Of a DNA stretch of 64,000 bases, positions 1-12,700 are shown in pieces; the stretch's first letter is position 1, and every line of letters begins with the position of its first letter. The notes beneath the pieces were generated by a model. The model ran no database searches. It was not told the origin of the DNA and saw only the letters and a program-made list of their open reading frames with translations. The stretch covers positions 18,973,331-19,037,330 of the forward strand of contig OY783210.1 in NCBI GenBank assembly GCA_963678705.1. The letters are read 5' to 3'. This DNA comes from Panorpa germanica. Its lineage: Eukaryota; Arthropoda; Insecta; Mecoptera; Panorpidae. The position numbers and the translations under genes were made by a program.

Positions 1-2596
1 TTTATATTATAATTTATATTAATATTAAAATAATTAATTAGAATATAATAGAATGATAATCTAATAATATGTTGAGCTTCCAAATAAAATAAATATTTGT
101 TATTATTTATTAATATTATATATTACAAGATGCAATGATGCACAATTGGTTTAATTTAAGTCTATGTACAATATATAAATAATTACTTATAAATCTTATA
201 TAAAATATTATACATCCACAATTTACAACAATAATTTTCAGCACTTGTGTTTTTGATTATTACTAATTTCCGGTTGGACTCTCTGTTAATGAGATTTTTC
301 TCGTATAACAAATCAATAGTTAAACTTATTGACTACCGTTTAATAGATGCCGCTAACTAATCAATCTTAGAAATATGGAAATACGCTTTACAATTTGCAT
401 AAATCTGTACAGCTTAAATTAACTAAATAAAGAAAAATTCTTTAATTATAAAAGTAAGAAGGTTGTTCAATTTTTAATAGTTATTAACGTAGTTTTGAAT
501 GCTGAAAATTAATAATTAAATTTTTATTACATGCTTTCTTTTGCGAGATAATAACATCTAAAAGTAACTAAGTAAGTGTAATAGAAAATTCAAATTGGAT
601 TTCAATTTTGAAATTCGCATAGAAAACTACGTTTATTAAAATGTATTAATTTTTATTAAAATTTATTTATAAAAAACTACGATAATATACATTTTTGATA
701 ATTTTTTATATAACTCTTTTATATAACTTTCATTTTTTTACAAAATTAATTAAATTAATTATTTAGATACATAAGATTTAATTAGTATGTATATTACAAT
801 AATAACTTTTTTTGGTATGTTAATAATACAAGTGAACAGTTTTGAATTAAATCTTCAGGTACTAAATTTCGAGACAAGTTGATTTATTCATAGAATTTAC
901 ACCCAGTGAAAATTCGCACCTAACAGAAAAGTAAGTTACTGTCTTTGAAGCCAGTGGATCTTAAGAAATATGATATCTAATTCAGGAATGTAAAAAATAA
1001 TTTCCAATTTTAATATAATACAAATAACAAAAATATTGAGATATTTTAAATAAAGTTAATTCGATTTAGAGCAATTAATTATTCTGTTATGTTACAACTA
1101 GTTTGAAAAGTTTAGCAACAATTATTACAACTTCTTATAATATGAAGAAAAAAAATTATCAATACCTCTACTAATAATGAGAAAAAATGTATAAACTAGC
1201 CTGGAACATGAAACTAACATCCTTTGCGCGAATGAATTAAAAGCTAAACTCTTAATTTGAAGTAACATTAAAAATCAAACTTGTATCTATCACATTCATG
1301 CCACTTAAAAATAAATTATACTTAAATGAATACAATAAACTATAAGATTTAATTAAAATAAATCAAATTTAAAATAAACTCCTTTCAAAATCTTCGACAT
1401 TTTTGTAATCTTATTTGAATATCAGATGATAGCCTCAAATTGAATCATAAGCAAATTATTTTTGTGAATATATATAAACAATTTAATAACAATATACTCT
1501 TAATTATGAGCTAAGATGACTATTATTTATTTTCATAAAGATTAAATTATATTTAAGTAAAAATTAATATGTAAAGTATGAAATAGTTTAAACAAAGCTG
1601 CTAATTAGTGTCATTAATTATCAATAAATTCAAATATTAAAAAAATTCTACATTCTATATAAGAAATAATAATTAGTACATCTCAAAAATTTCATTCATT
1701 TTACTTTATCTATGTTTAAAGAACATAAATAGCTAAGTCTTGATATTTTTATTCGATTATGATAACATTTCTTTAAGTAAATAATTAAACTTGTCGAGAT
1801 TTCAGAATAAAAGATAAATTTATAATTTTAAAATATTGATAGTAGCCACTATGTTTGATATTCTAAACAAAATATGAATATTATGCAAGACAGTGTATTC
1901 ATCCATCATCAATATATATTGGTTGGAATAGTTTATTATATGCAATACAACATTTTAATTACTGGAATTTTTAATTAAAAAACAAAACAATTAAATATAT
2001 CACATACGAGTATATTAAAATTGTCAAAATTATTGAGAAAACAATTTCCTCGTTTTTAAATTGAATTAAAATAAAAAAATTTATTAGTTGTCATGCTATT
2101 CATATTTTACATAAAATTTTAAAATAAATTAAGTAGTTCTGTGATAAAAAATGTTGTTTTTTTTAATTGAAATAATATTTTATCAATATATATTTATGAC
2201 TAGCAAAAGGAATGCACAAACAATAACAAGATTTTATCCTGTGTACAGAAATTATGTTATTCTTTACACTTGGCATTGTCATTCATAATAACAAAGTATT
2301 TTAAGATAAATACAAGTGCAAAGGCTAAAATTTGTTTACATATTTATAAGTCATTATTCATCTTCATAAAAAGTATTTGCTTTTGTTTCTTTAATAAAAA
2401 AAATGTAGTATTACGACAAATATAGATTCTAAGAACAATTACATTTTATAATATTCAATAATGTTCTAACGATTTGTCAATTGCAATATTAATTTTTACT
2501 GAACTTTACTGAATACAATGAAATATATCATCGGTTTATAATCGAGTCTTATACATTTACACCCTACATTAAATTTATGACACAATTAATTAATTT
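1..2596. other. AT-rich intergenic stretch, no gene seen
   Basis: Very AT-rich sequence with stops in all frames. No conserved exon, RNA gene or clear terminal inverted repeat could be recognised. It lies downstream of the minus-strand NCAPH2 gene. Confidence 0.6.
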
Positions 2597-2956
2597 CAGT
2601 GATGAACCCAGGTGATCTACACCTGTGTCAAGTAGAGTCCGAGAATTATTTTTCGGGAATATTAATTATATGCAAAGTGCTATTCGAGCAAGCTATGACT
2701 ATGTATTTCAGGGCTATGTTCTTACTAGACAAATGAACTGATGAAAAATTATTACATGAATTGTTTGTTGAACATAAAAAGATCTGACTAAATATATTTA
2801 ATGGTCTCTTTTAATATGGTATGAGATAACATTTTATATGTATTTTTTATAAAAATATGTGCTTTTAATTTTAGAATATGTTACAATTTTTATAACTAAA
2901 ATATTTTTACAAGGTTTTAAAACCTTGCTGAATTGGAAATTCTGGGTTCGTCACTG
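2597..2956. mobile_element. hAT-like MITE candidate, about 360 bp
   Basis: The left end CAGTGATGAACCCAG (2597-2611) is the imperfect inverted complement of the right end CTGGGTTCGTCACTG (2942-2956), with 14 of 15 bases matching. The CAGTG start resembles hAT termini. No 8-bp target duplication is visible, so family assignment is weak. There is no coding sequence inside. Confidence 0.4.
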
Positions 2957-2995
2957 GAGGTTCCTAAGTATCTGTATTGTTATCTAAATTAATGT

Positions 2996-3127
2996 CTGCA
3001 GTTTGAATAAGAGTTATTTATAATACCTAGAATAAAATTGTATCATTTATATATACATTTAATTACGGATATAATTTTAATAATATTGTCATTATTTTGG
3101 TATATAAATAGATTATTCAAACTGCAG
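2996..3127. repeat. 132-bp element with perfect 15-bp inverted ends
   Basis: CTGCAGTTTGAATAA at 2996-3010 is repeated in perfect inverted orientation at 3113-3127. The interior is AT-rich and non-coding. It could be a very small MITE or a hairpin. It lies about 40 bp from the 2597-2956 element. Confidence 0.45.
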
Positions 3128-3774
3128 CAATTGTCATGAATACGAGACACATGAGATAATTATAAAATTTCTATTATCGCAATAATACAATATATAGTAT
3201 ACAATATCACATTAAGATAACTATTAATAAATATTCATGTTTAAATAATTCTAGCCAACGATAAAATTATTTTTAATATATTATTTAATTAACTAATACT
3301 GAGAGTGACCCCACAACGAGTATCTCAAAACTTATTCTAAACGATTGTTACATGTAATTTACAATTTGCTCTTATTTAATTGTAATATAAATCTATTAGA
3401 TAAAACTAGATATCATTTATTTCAAATGCATATACGACCTACATTTCTTATTATGTACAAGGAGGATAGGAGATTTTTTAATTTGTGATAAAACATTTCC
3501 ATTATCTAATATAATTCGTCATAACATAATGTAGGTGACGATGAATTAGATTTTAAAATATAAAATTCATTTAGAACAATGAATACTATGTATAATTTTT
3601 TTTAAAAAGCTAAACAAGAAATAAAACTTTGCATTATTAAAAACCTTACATTATTAAGAGAATAATTAAGGAAATATTTTAAATTTTTCTATTTCTAGTG
3701 CTATAAAGTATATAGAAAAAATTACATCCGATTTGAAAATGCACAATGAAGATATAAAATAAATGTATTCCCTG

Positions 3775-3780
3775 TTTATT
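3775..3780 (-). terminator. AATAAA polyadenylation signal of the NCAPH2-like gene
   Basis: On the minus strand AATAAA occurs about 30 nt after the stop codon at 3811, giving a short 3' UTR. The stretch 3128-3774 beyond it holds nothing recognisable. Confidence 0.5.
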
Positions 3781-3810
3781 ATACCGAATTGCAAATAAAA
3801 ATCAAAAATT

Positions 3811-6800
3811 TCATGATGTGGATGGACGTATTTTGTTACTTACATTATATGTTACAGCTGTAGTTAATGATCCCGCTCTTGAACTGGTTGCATCAGGATC
3901 CGATATATTACTTAAGGCAGTCTTTGAACTAGATTTATTGTTTACCATTTGCAACCTTAAATTCTGTGTAGGTGCAGTTGGTCCTAATTTATTTGCATCT
4001 ATATGTGAATTGCGTGTAACTAAATTTGCTTCCGATTCCATGGACACTGTTCCAACACCATCAGAAGTGCTTTGATTTTTAATTAAAGAGTTAGGTTGCA
4101 ACAAAATCAAAGATGTATCACATTGTACTGCAAGACGTTTACGTGAATATGTTTTTGGGGCACGTTCATAACTTCTTGATGAACTTTGTAAGACTGGAAG
4201 TGCAACCACATGTTCATTAGACCCTTCAGTAACACTCATAACAAATTTCTTTGGCGAAGACGAATCATTGGAGGATGAAGCTGTTGCAATTGATGTTTCA
4301 TTAAATCCGGATGAAACTTCGGTGTTATACGATCGCGTCGATTTTGCTTTTTCTACAGAAAATGCTGATGTTTGGTTTGTGGTAGAAATAAGTGAAAAGT
4401 CCCTTCTTGACGTTGATGGTACACTATTTAAATATGGGGTACTTGATACAATTGGCCTATATAGTGTGTTTGATGCTGGCGTAGATGTTATTATATAACT
4501 TTTCGGAGTAGAAGAAGCATTTTTACTGCTACTTCTTGAATAACATCTTCTAGCGGGTTTTGTGAAATAAGACATTTCGGCGTCTTCTGCTTCTTCGGGT
4601 GTTAGTAAAAGCGATGAACTCGATTCCACTTGTGTAACGGTGCATACGGAACTTATGATAGACATATCAGTAATAGCTGAGTCGGCTTCTTCCAAATCGT
4701 CCGATTTAGATTCCATTTCAGGTAATATACATTTTAATTTAATAGATTCCGGTTCTAAAAAATGTTCTTTGGTCTGTATAATAATAACTTTTCTTAAATT
4801 TGCCTGCAAATAATTTTAGAACAAAATTTAATACTTTTGAATAGAAATATATATTTCACTTAATAAATACTCTTACATACCAATTGTAAACAAGCTAATA
4901 AAAATCTGCTTATATCTTCCGGGGGTTTGCCTCTCATAATTTCAGCTAATGTTAAAAATCTGTCTCTACTACAATTTCGATTTAATTGATCTAATATATA
5001 CTTCTCATATTCAGCTTGGTTAAAATGACATCTATCATTATCTTTCCTTATTACAGGTTTGATACTTATATTCCACTCCCGAACTCTTTCAGCCATTTTA
5101 TTGTCTGAGATTTGATATTTCTTTTTGAGATTTTCATGCATATATATCCTTTTAAGGCGACTGTTCGTATCTGCTTCTTCATTTGAATCTTGCATACTGC
5201 TATTACTTTGTTCTAATGGCATACGTATTTCTCCTAATACTGCGTTCATTGTGCAATACATGCCTACGCCACTGTCAAAGGTACTATTTGCTAATTGTGA
5301 CAAATTGCTAAGATTCTGAGAATTCGTCAAATCAGTTTCCATTGCTTCTGTCATAGGAGAAGACGTGACGTAACCCATATCAGAACCTTCTGATATCCGA
5401 GATTTATCACCTAGAAACAATAAAAACCAATAAACACCTAAAAAACAAAAAGTTATATCCTGCGGGACGTAAAATTTGAACTTACCAACAGGTAAAGGTG
5501 TTGGCGTCTCAGAGCACAGACTTATTGAACATGATCCACTATCACGACGTTTTTCAATATATTCAGATAAAGTTGGTTCAGTAGATTTCTTAGGTGTCTT
5601 AGGTGATTCTTTTAGTATTTTATTATTACGTTTCCGCTAAAAAAGTAGATAATTTACAAAATATTATTTCGATTATAAAACACAGGTGATCAGGTTACAT
5701 CAATTGTACTTACAGTGTTGTGATGGTGCATTTTAATACCCGTTTCGAAAACGCATTTCCTTTTCAGATGCTTAATAGGTATTTTCCAAGGGTTTTCCAA
5801 TTCCCGGAAAGATATATCTAGTTTTTTATCGTGAGTTGTTAGTTTTCGTTCACTTGATGAACTATCGGGGAATGTTGTTTCTTGCGAACCATTACCATTT
5901 GGCTCTGTTTCCATTGATTCAGTGTTTGTACTATTTGGTATTATAGTTTCTATATCAACATTTTCTACTGATGTATTTGTACTCTCTGACATGTCATGGT
6001 CCGCATTTTCAAGAGATTCATACGCTGTATCATTTTCCATACTCGGGTCTATTATAGAAGCGTCCGTCTGCGATGCGTTAGTCGTTGAATTGTTGATCTG
6101 TGGATCGATGTCAAGTTGTTCAGGCGATGTTGCACCAGGTAGAGCTGGAACAGTACTGTCACAAGTGATTAATTTATCAGACATGAATAAACTTTCTGTA
6201 TTATTAAAATATTTATTATCATTGGAAACTAATCCATAATTATTTATATCATAAAACATTTCTTTTAATTCTGTTGCATTAGAATATATGATGGGTAACT
6301 CAAATTTAGTGTAACTATTTCCTTTAATATGCTCATTAATTTCTTCAGTTTTTAAATTCATTAAATTATTTGTATTTTCATACTTTTTATTCACCAGTTC
6401 TTGTTGTATCGAAAGTCCATCAACCAAATGAGTTGGATTAATTCCTAAGTCATCTGCCAACTCCAAATCTTCTTTTTGTTTCTCCAAACGTAATTCTGCT
6501 TCTTTCTGTTTTGTCCGAGCTACTCTTTCTTGTTCTTTGAGCTTTAATTGTTCCCGCCTGTGTTCATTATCTTGTATACGTCTAATTCGCTCTGATTCAG
6601 TAATTTCAGGTTCCAGACATTCGTTTTTTAATGGAATTTGTTGGATTCCTGATGGACCGGCAGCTTCCAAGTCAATTAGCCCAGGTGTCTGCACAGTTAC
6701 CAACAACTGTGCAGCTAATTCTTTAGCCTTTCTCGCTTCCAATTTTCTTTGCCGGGCTTCTTCATTTTGTCTTCTTCTCTGATTTACAGAACCTTCTGTG

Positions 6801-8246
6801 TTTTCAGCTCTTCTGTCTTCTTCCGATTGCAGTTCTCTATAAGATCTATAAAGTACATGGAACTTGTAATTATATAAATTGCAATTTTGGTACTATTATT
6901 AAAATTAATGTTAAATATTAGACAATTACTCAATTAAAATATGTTCCTTCTGTTGTAAAGTGTCTCCAATTGAATTAAGTTCCTCACAAACTTTATCAAT
7001 TTGTTTCCCAATAATTAAAGTGGAAATCCCTACTACAGCAGCTGATTGGACAAACGGGGTTGTTTTCCTACCCTCGCAATGTCTGTCGGCAGTACTAATA
7101 AAGGAGGCATGTTTCATGCAACTCATTAAAGGTGCCAATTCCTAAAACAAACAGTTCTAAAATAATAAATTAATTAATACCTAAAATAATATTATCACAT
7201 ATTCATATATTAAATAAATTATGTTTTTAAAATCGAAGTAACTGCTTTCGTACATAAACTTGTGTTTGAATGTGAAACAACATGAAAGTATAAGGTTCAG
7301 TCATCAAATTTCAATCATGCATTTAAATGAAAAGAATCTCAAATAACATTTATAATGCTGTTATTGATACCATTATACGGTCGACGTTATGCAAAAGAAT
7401 GTCCACAATTTTAAATAAAAACCACTCTCTTGTTATATACATATATAATATGGTTAACCTTGAAGTACACTAGTCTTCGACATTTACCTGATACAATTCA
7501 ATTGTGTCCGTATCAATCAAGAACATATATACATTTATATAATTTATAACATGTGTACTAATATAAACAGATAAGGTAAACATGGGCAGGCGTAAGTAAA
7601 CAAAATGTTTGATACGCATCGGGAATTTAAAATAGTTTCAATGCTTGGGATACCATACAAACATTTATGATAACAATTTAATCACAAAGTAGCAATCAAT
7701 TATATAAATATAACTAAATTTACCTCGGTAAGACTTATATTCGAAACATCTTTAAGATTATTTCCATAGGTGTCAATAAACCTGTGGAGCTCTTTATACA
7801 TTTTCTTAGTTGCTTCGATTCTTATAGAATTTTCGTTATTGGCAGGAATATCATTGTTAATAAATCCTCGAGATGTAGCTAAAGAAAATTACATAATCAT
7901 TAAAGCATGTTAGAAATGTTTTACTAAACAAACTATTTGTCATGCAGATATATTATGTCATTTTATGGAATCCATGTTGAATACACATAGGTAAACAAAT
8001 TTTTCGCTTATTAATTACGAAATATATGTGGAATAATAACTACAAAATTTTATGTTTACTACAGAGAAATATGAAAATGTTCAATAAATGTTGATATATT
8101 ACATGTAATTAAATTTCTGACACAATATTAGTTTGTATATACAAACACGAACTCTCGTGCAATTAAACAAACGCCAGAATTAATTTGTAAGAAGTATAAA
8201 TGAATATTTATATGTACATACATGGCTGATTTAACGAGTCATCCAT
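3811..8246 (-). CDS. NCAPH2: Condensin II complex subunit H2-like protein, 7 exons, 1065 aa
   Basis: Exons on the minus strand: 8246-8222, 7878-7724, 7141-6930, 6845-5714, 5636-5486, 5410-4881, 4803-3811. All junctions are GT-AG and the frame is kept throughout (3198 nt). Residues about 666-755 match the C-terminal winged-helix part of NCAPH2: RVREW (human RIRDW), a Phe-x-x-x-x-Tyr core, AEIMRGKPP (human AELVAGQPA) and FLLACLQLAN (human MLASLQLAN). This part of the kleisin binds the SMC4 head in condensin II, which compacts mitotic chromosomes in the nucleus. Residues about 215-260 form a Glu/Arg/Lys-rich coiled coil. The start MDDSLNQPS is set by a tiny 25-nt first coding exon. Oddities: the family's N-terminal SMC2-binding helices are not recognisable, the middle (400-650) is Ser/Thr/Asn-rich, and a 300-residue Ser/Thr-rich tail follows the winged helix. 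The protein is well above the roughly 600 aa of vertebrate NCAPH2. Gene structure is near certain; family is judged on the C-terminal part. Confidence 0.78.
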
Positions 8247-8259
8247 TTCTGTGTCTTAT

Positions 8260-8307
8260 TTAATTATAATCAATTAATAAAAACACTTTTGTTAATAAAG
8301 CAGCCAT
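8260..8307 (-). other. Short upstream ORF in the presumed NCAPH2 5' leader
   Basis: A 15-codon ATG-initiated ORF on the minus strand (MAALLTKVF...) ends 14 nt before the NCAPH2-like start codon and in another frame. If the leader includes it, it could lower translation of the main ORF. A TATATAG motif on the same strand near 8448-8440 would place transcription start about 100 nt further upstream. Both points are inference from position only. Confidence 0.3.
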
Positions 8308-8539
8308 TATCACTGTAATATATTCACTAATGTTCACAAATGCAAGTGAATGCAAGCTTAAACTTCAGGGAATCGGCTTAGTTCATGTTAGATTTACTAA
8401 TGCTGTTGCTACGAATTGATTTGTTTGGCACAATGCCCTCTATATAAGAATAGCGGAATTATTATATTTAGGGTTGCCATGCTTCCAAAAAATATCACAG
8501 TGGCCTAGAAATAGTTGCGGAAGAAATAACCACTATTCA

Positions 8540-8700
8540 ATTATTTCATATGAGGCCCCTAGAAGCAAAGGGTATAAATAAGTAGTGATAAATTTCTCCT
8601 GTGGAAAGTAGAGCAATATGATCTGTACTTTACACTAGTTTCCCCAAAAATTTGTCACTTACACCCGGTTGCTTTTAGGCGCCTCTTATGTAATTAAATC
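8540..8700. repeat. Imperfect foldback element, about 160 bp
   Basis: The left arm, with GAGGCCCCTAGAAGCAA near 8551-8567, pairs imperfectly with the right arm, whose inverted complement reads GAGGCGCCTAAAAGCAA (8670-8686). The arms run about 50 bp each (8542-8592 and 8650-8699). No coding capacity. Between here and 9480 nothing else was recognised. Confidence 0.35.
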
Positions 8701-9479
8701 AAGAAGTAATACAAAATATTAATTATATATTTTATAATTTATGATTGCGATGTATTTTGCTTCAAATTTTAGATAAGCCGTCTTGCTATTGAAAGATGCG
8801 TCTTTCATTAAATCATTGTTTTAATTTAAGCAGTGGTGCAGTAACTTTTGAAGTTATGGCCCAGTAAACATTTAGGAGTAAATTCTACTTCATTTCTATT
8901 ACTTTTCATGAGTTTTTTGTCACGAACGCGTTTGTTTTGGTACGTACCAAAAGCTACTCACATAATTGCCAAAACCTAAAAATGATACAAATTTACGCTA
9001 TAAAATGAAATTCTAAATTATGCGAAAAGGTCACCCGTTAGAAACAAAACAAAATTGTTAACTTACATTAGATGGAATTAAATTTAGGGTGAGTTCTAAA
9101 AATTACAATGAGAGTGCTTCTGGTAAATTTTTTCTTAATTACCACAGAATACAATTTATCATTTTATTCCACAGCATGCTAATTTTCTATTTCTGTATTT
9201 AAGTTTTCTTTAAAATATTCTAATAATATACCTAATAATTACTCTAAATTTGTGGCGAGTTACATTTTTAACGATGTGAGAAGTAATAAGAAATTAATAC
9301 AAAGAATATAGATGGCACTAAAGTATTTACAAATTGATGCTGCATTTAATGCAAGATAAAATAAAGCTTAAATAATTTTATAAAGTGTATAGCTAATTCT
9401 AATAATGTTGTTACAATTTTCGAATATCCTAAATACGTCATTTACAATGATTTTGTTTTAATTATTAAAAATTATGATT

Positions 9480-9600
9480 ATGCTCCACCCACTTCCATTA
9501 AAGGTCTTCTGCCCTCTGGTGTGTGGTGTGTTCTGGTGTCTCGCTTGCCTCTAGTTTACTCAGTTTGTTTGAGTCTCTTTCGTAGTCGGTTGTGTTTGTT
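9480..9600 (+). promoter_or_regulatory. Probable core promoter / 5' UTR of the tetraspanin gene
   Basis: This island is clearly less AT-rich than its surroundings. It contains an arthropod-type initiator TCAGT (9560-9564) within CTCAGTTTG, about 215 nt upstream of the tetraspanin start codon. No TATA box stands out. The divergent NCAPH2-like gene starts 1.5 kb away on the other strand, so the interval 8.25-9.78 kb may serve as the regulatory region for both. Confidence 0.35.
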
Positions 9601-9777
9601 GAATGATAGAATCTGAAATTTGTTAATAAACAAAACATTACATTAATATTATAAATTATATGAATCACAGTAATTAAGGTGTTTTAATTTATTTTAAAAG
9701 TGGAGTTGGTGAATAATTTGTGTTGTGACATCAATATTATATTATTTTTATTCAAAAATATAACACAAAATTAAAAG

Positions 9778-12700
9778 ATGGGCTTGTCAGGCTGTTACGG
9801 GATTATTAAATATCTCGTTGTTCTTGTCAACTTAATATTTTGGGTAAGTTTATTTAATAATAATGTGCATGTATATTATTATTAAATAATTATTGTTTAC
9901 GCCCATGCATGCTCATGAATACAGCCTCCTATTGTATTTGTGGATTGTTTTTCAAAACCCGTACGTAAATACGGTATTTATTTATTTTCCAATCTATAAA
10001 AAATTGATAAAACATCACTAATAAAAATAAATATCAATTAATTTTTTCTATTTGAATTTTATTTATTTATTTGTGGTTCAAATTTAAAAGTTAGCGTTCA
10101 TAACATTGCTGCATTGGTTAGTGTGTATTTGTTATGCATTTGCACTGGGTATCATTCTGCATATGTGAAACATCTGTGTTGCAGTTGCAACTTTCTTTTT
10201 TTTTTAGCAACTTCTAGAGAATGTGCTGCAGCTATAAACCTGCCTCAAATAAAAATAAATAAAAATTTAAATATATTTTTACTTTTATCTACTATTATTG
10301 GCCCATTACATTCTACTAAGTAAATAACTTGATATCATTTTACTATTTTTTCGAAAAATTTATATTTTTAAAAAAATTCTGTACATCAATTTTAAATTTC
10401 TTTAAAACAATTGAGTAGTAAAGGGTTGTCTCAGGTTGTCCATTAATATGTCACGCATTTGACGCAGCGAAGGGGAGGATTATTAACATAAGATTTTATG
10501 TTTAGCGGATATCTCTCTTTGTATGTGAAAAATCAGATTGTAAATAATAACATAACGTTTTTTATCTAGATTATATACATATGTAATGCAGACTTGAAAG
10601 TGCAAATGAATTTGTTTCTAAAAGTGAAATCATCTTAGATTTAATAGAACACAAACGTAAATATATTAATAGAATATTAGTCAACCAAAACTAAAAAAAA
10701 ACATGTTGGCCTTGTCGAATATGTATATCTTTTAAGTTAAGTTACTATTCATAATGCAGTAGTGGATTAAGCTGCCTGAGGGTATAGGACTACATATGAA
10801 AAAGGACCTTTAGATGAGGTTTACGTCAAACTCTACTGTATCTAGTCACAATAGTCTTGTGATCCGTATATAAATTTCTATAAAGTTGTTCGATATTGTC
10901 GCTTAAGCCTGTACACCTCATTTTTTTCAGAAGAGCATTAAAATTGTTTTTTCTCGCTTCAAAAGACAATTCTGTACGAAAGAAGTCATTTTTTATCCTT
11001 TACCCTTTAACCCTGACCCAAAATACGTTGACGTGTGATGTCACATCCGATTCTACCTTTTTCTCTTTTATGATTTGTCATCTCTTTTATACAACAAAGT
11101 GTAAAAGAAATAGCATATGGATATGTGTAATACGTCACATAAGTATATCTAACACTAAGCGGCAAACTAGAAATTTAAATTTTAAGTAGCTATATCTCCG
11201 TCAACATTTGGATATTTAAAAAAATAAAAACGCTAATACATAGTATATATTTCAATCAAGAATATGAAAAAACAACCCCAAAAAAATGAGTTCTGTGTCT
11301 TGACCCAACATCTAATCCGCCTCTGCTCATGTATGAGTATTGTGTATTCAAATAAGAGATTTTCTCGTAGCTCGCAACATATATCTTACATGTCATACGT
11401 CAAAAAATATTCTCTGTATAACTGGACAAGCTTTAGGTATTAGTGGGAAAACAGTTTTACATTTTTTCTAAATATATATACATATTTCACTAGTTAAGAA
11501 ACTGCTAAGGGAATCGTTTTAAAAATAGATTCGATATATTAACAAGAAATATTTAAAAATAGATAGGTTTGTTGAAAGAGATTTTCAACAGTTCTAAGTC
11601 AATTAAAAAAGTGTTAAGGCCAAAGTGTAATTATGACCAGGTGCATAAAATAACACTATTTAAGTTTATTTTTACGATAACTGCTCTATAGTTGAAATTA
11701 CGAGAGTTCGACGGCGACTCATACTTAAAACAAGTTGTGGGGTATAAACTGCCGATATAACTAAAAAGCACTGACTCACTTATTTTTCTATAATGTATAT
11801 AGAAACGAAAAAGATAAAATTCATTATCGTATTATAGATTTATACCGCTCTTATAACCTCTTTTAAGTATAAGTCACCGCCGAACTCTCGTAATTTAAAC
11901 TATACCTTTTGTTTATTTATTACGGTAATCTCTCCTAAATCCGGTACATTTAGGACCACTAACGGTTTTCTCGGATTCTAACGTCAATGTGGCTTTGACG
12001 GAAATATAAAAGATTAAGATTAACTCTATAAATAAAATGCGAACGATTAAAACATGTATTTTATGTGCGCAGATGATATAAATGTTCCAAAACGTATTTA
12101 AAGAAAAAAAGGATTCCATCGATGCCGGACTACAGAGTATACCGAACCGTAGAATGCCGGATTAAAGTGATATTACTGTGCTTCAAACTGTACGTGGGTT
12201 AAATACTAAATTAGTTGATTGCGGAACCGGTAGTCACGTTTTAAACATTAATTTTTTCGATTGCAGTACGATTTTATTAATATTAAAACAATTGCATTTT
12301 TTTTTTGAAATTATACACATATTTATTTTATGTGAAGGCTCATTTTATATTTCAGCTTTAATTTCACCAGGTAACAATTTCTGCATCTCAAATTTCATTT
12401 TTTGTTATTATTATTATTATTAATTAATTAATTGTTCGCCTTTCGGCTTTACAATCTACATTCTTAATACATTTCATATACTTCAACTTACAATTAAATT
12501 TAAACTATTCTAGACCTTTTTTATTTCCAAAAGTACTTTCTGCTTCTTCTTCTCTTGACCCTCTTCCTTCATTTTCCCTAGTCTTCCTTCTGGACTGGTC
12601 TATGCCCTAGTCTATTTTTCGGGACTGAAGTTCCTCGCTACTTCTTTCTTTCTCCTGCTTCCCTTCACTGCCTCTTTTAGTACTTCCTCTCTCTTCCTGT

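Noticed and set aside
3818..4498. Plus-strand ORFs (85 and 76 codons) and others at 5125-5319, 5922-6239 and 6537-6782.
   Set aside because: All are shadows opposite exons of the NCAPH2-like gene.
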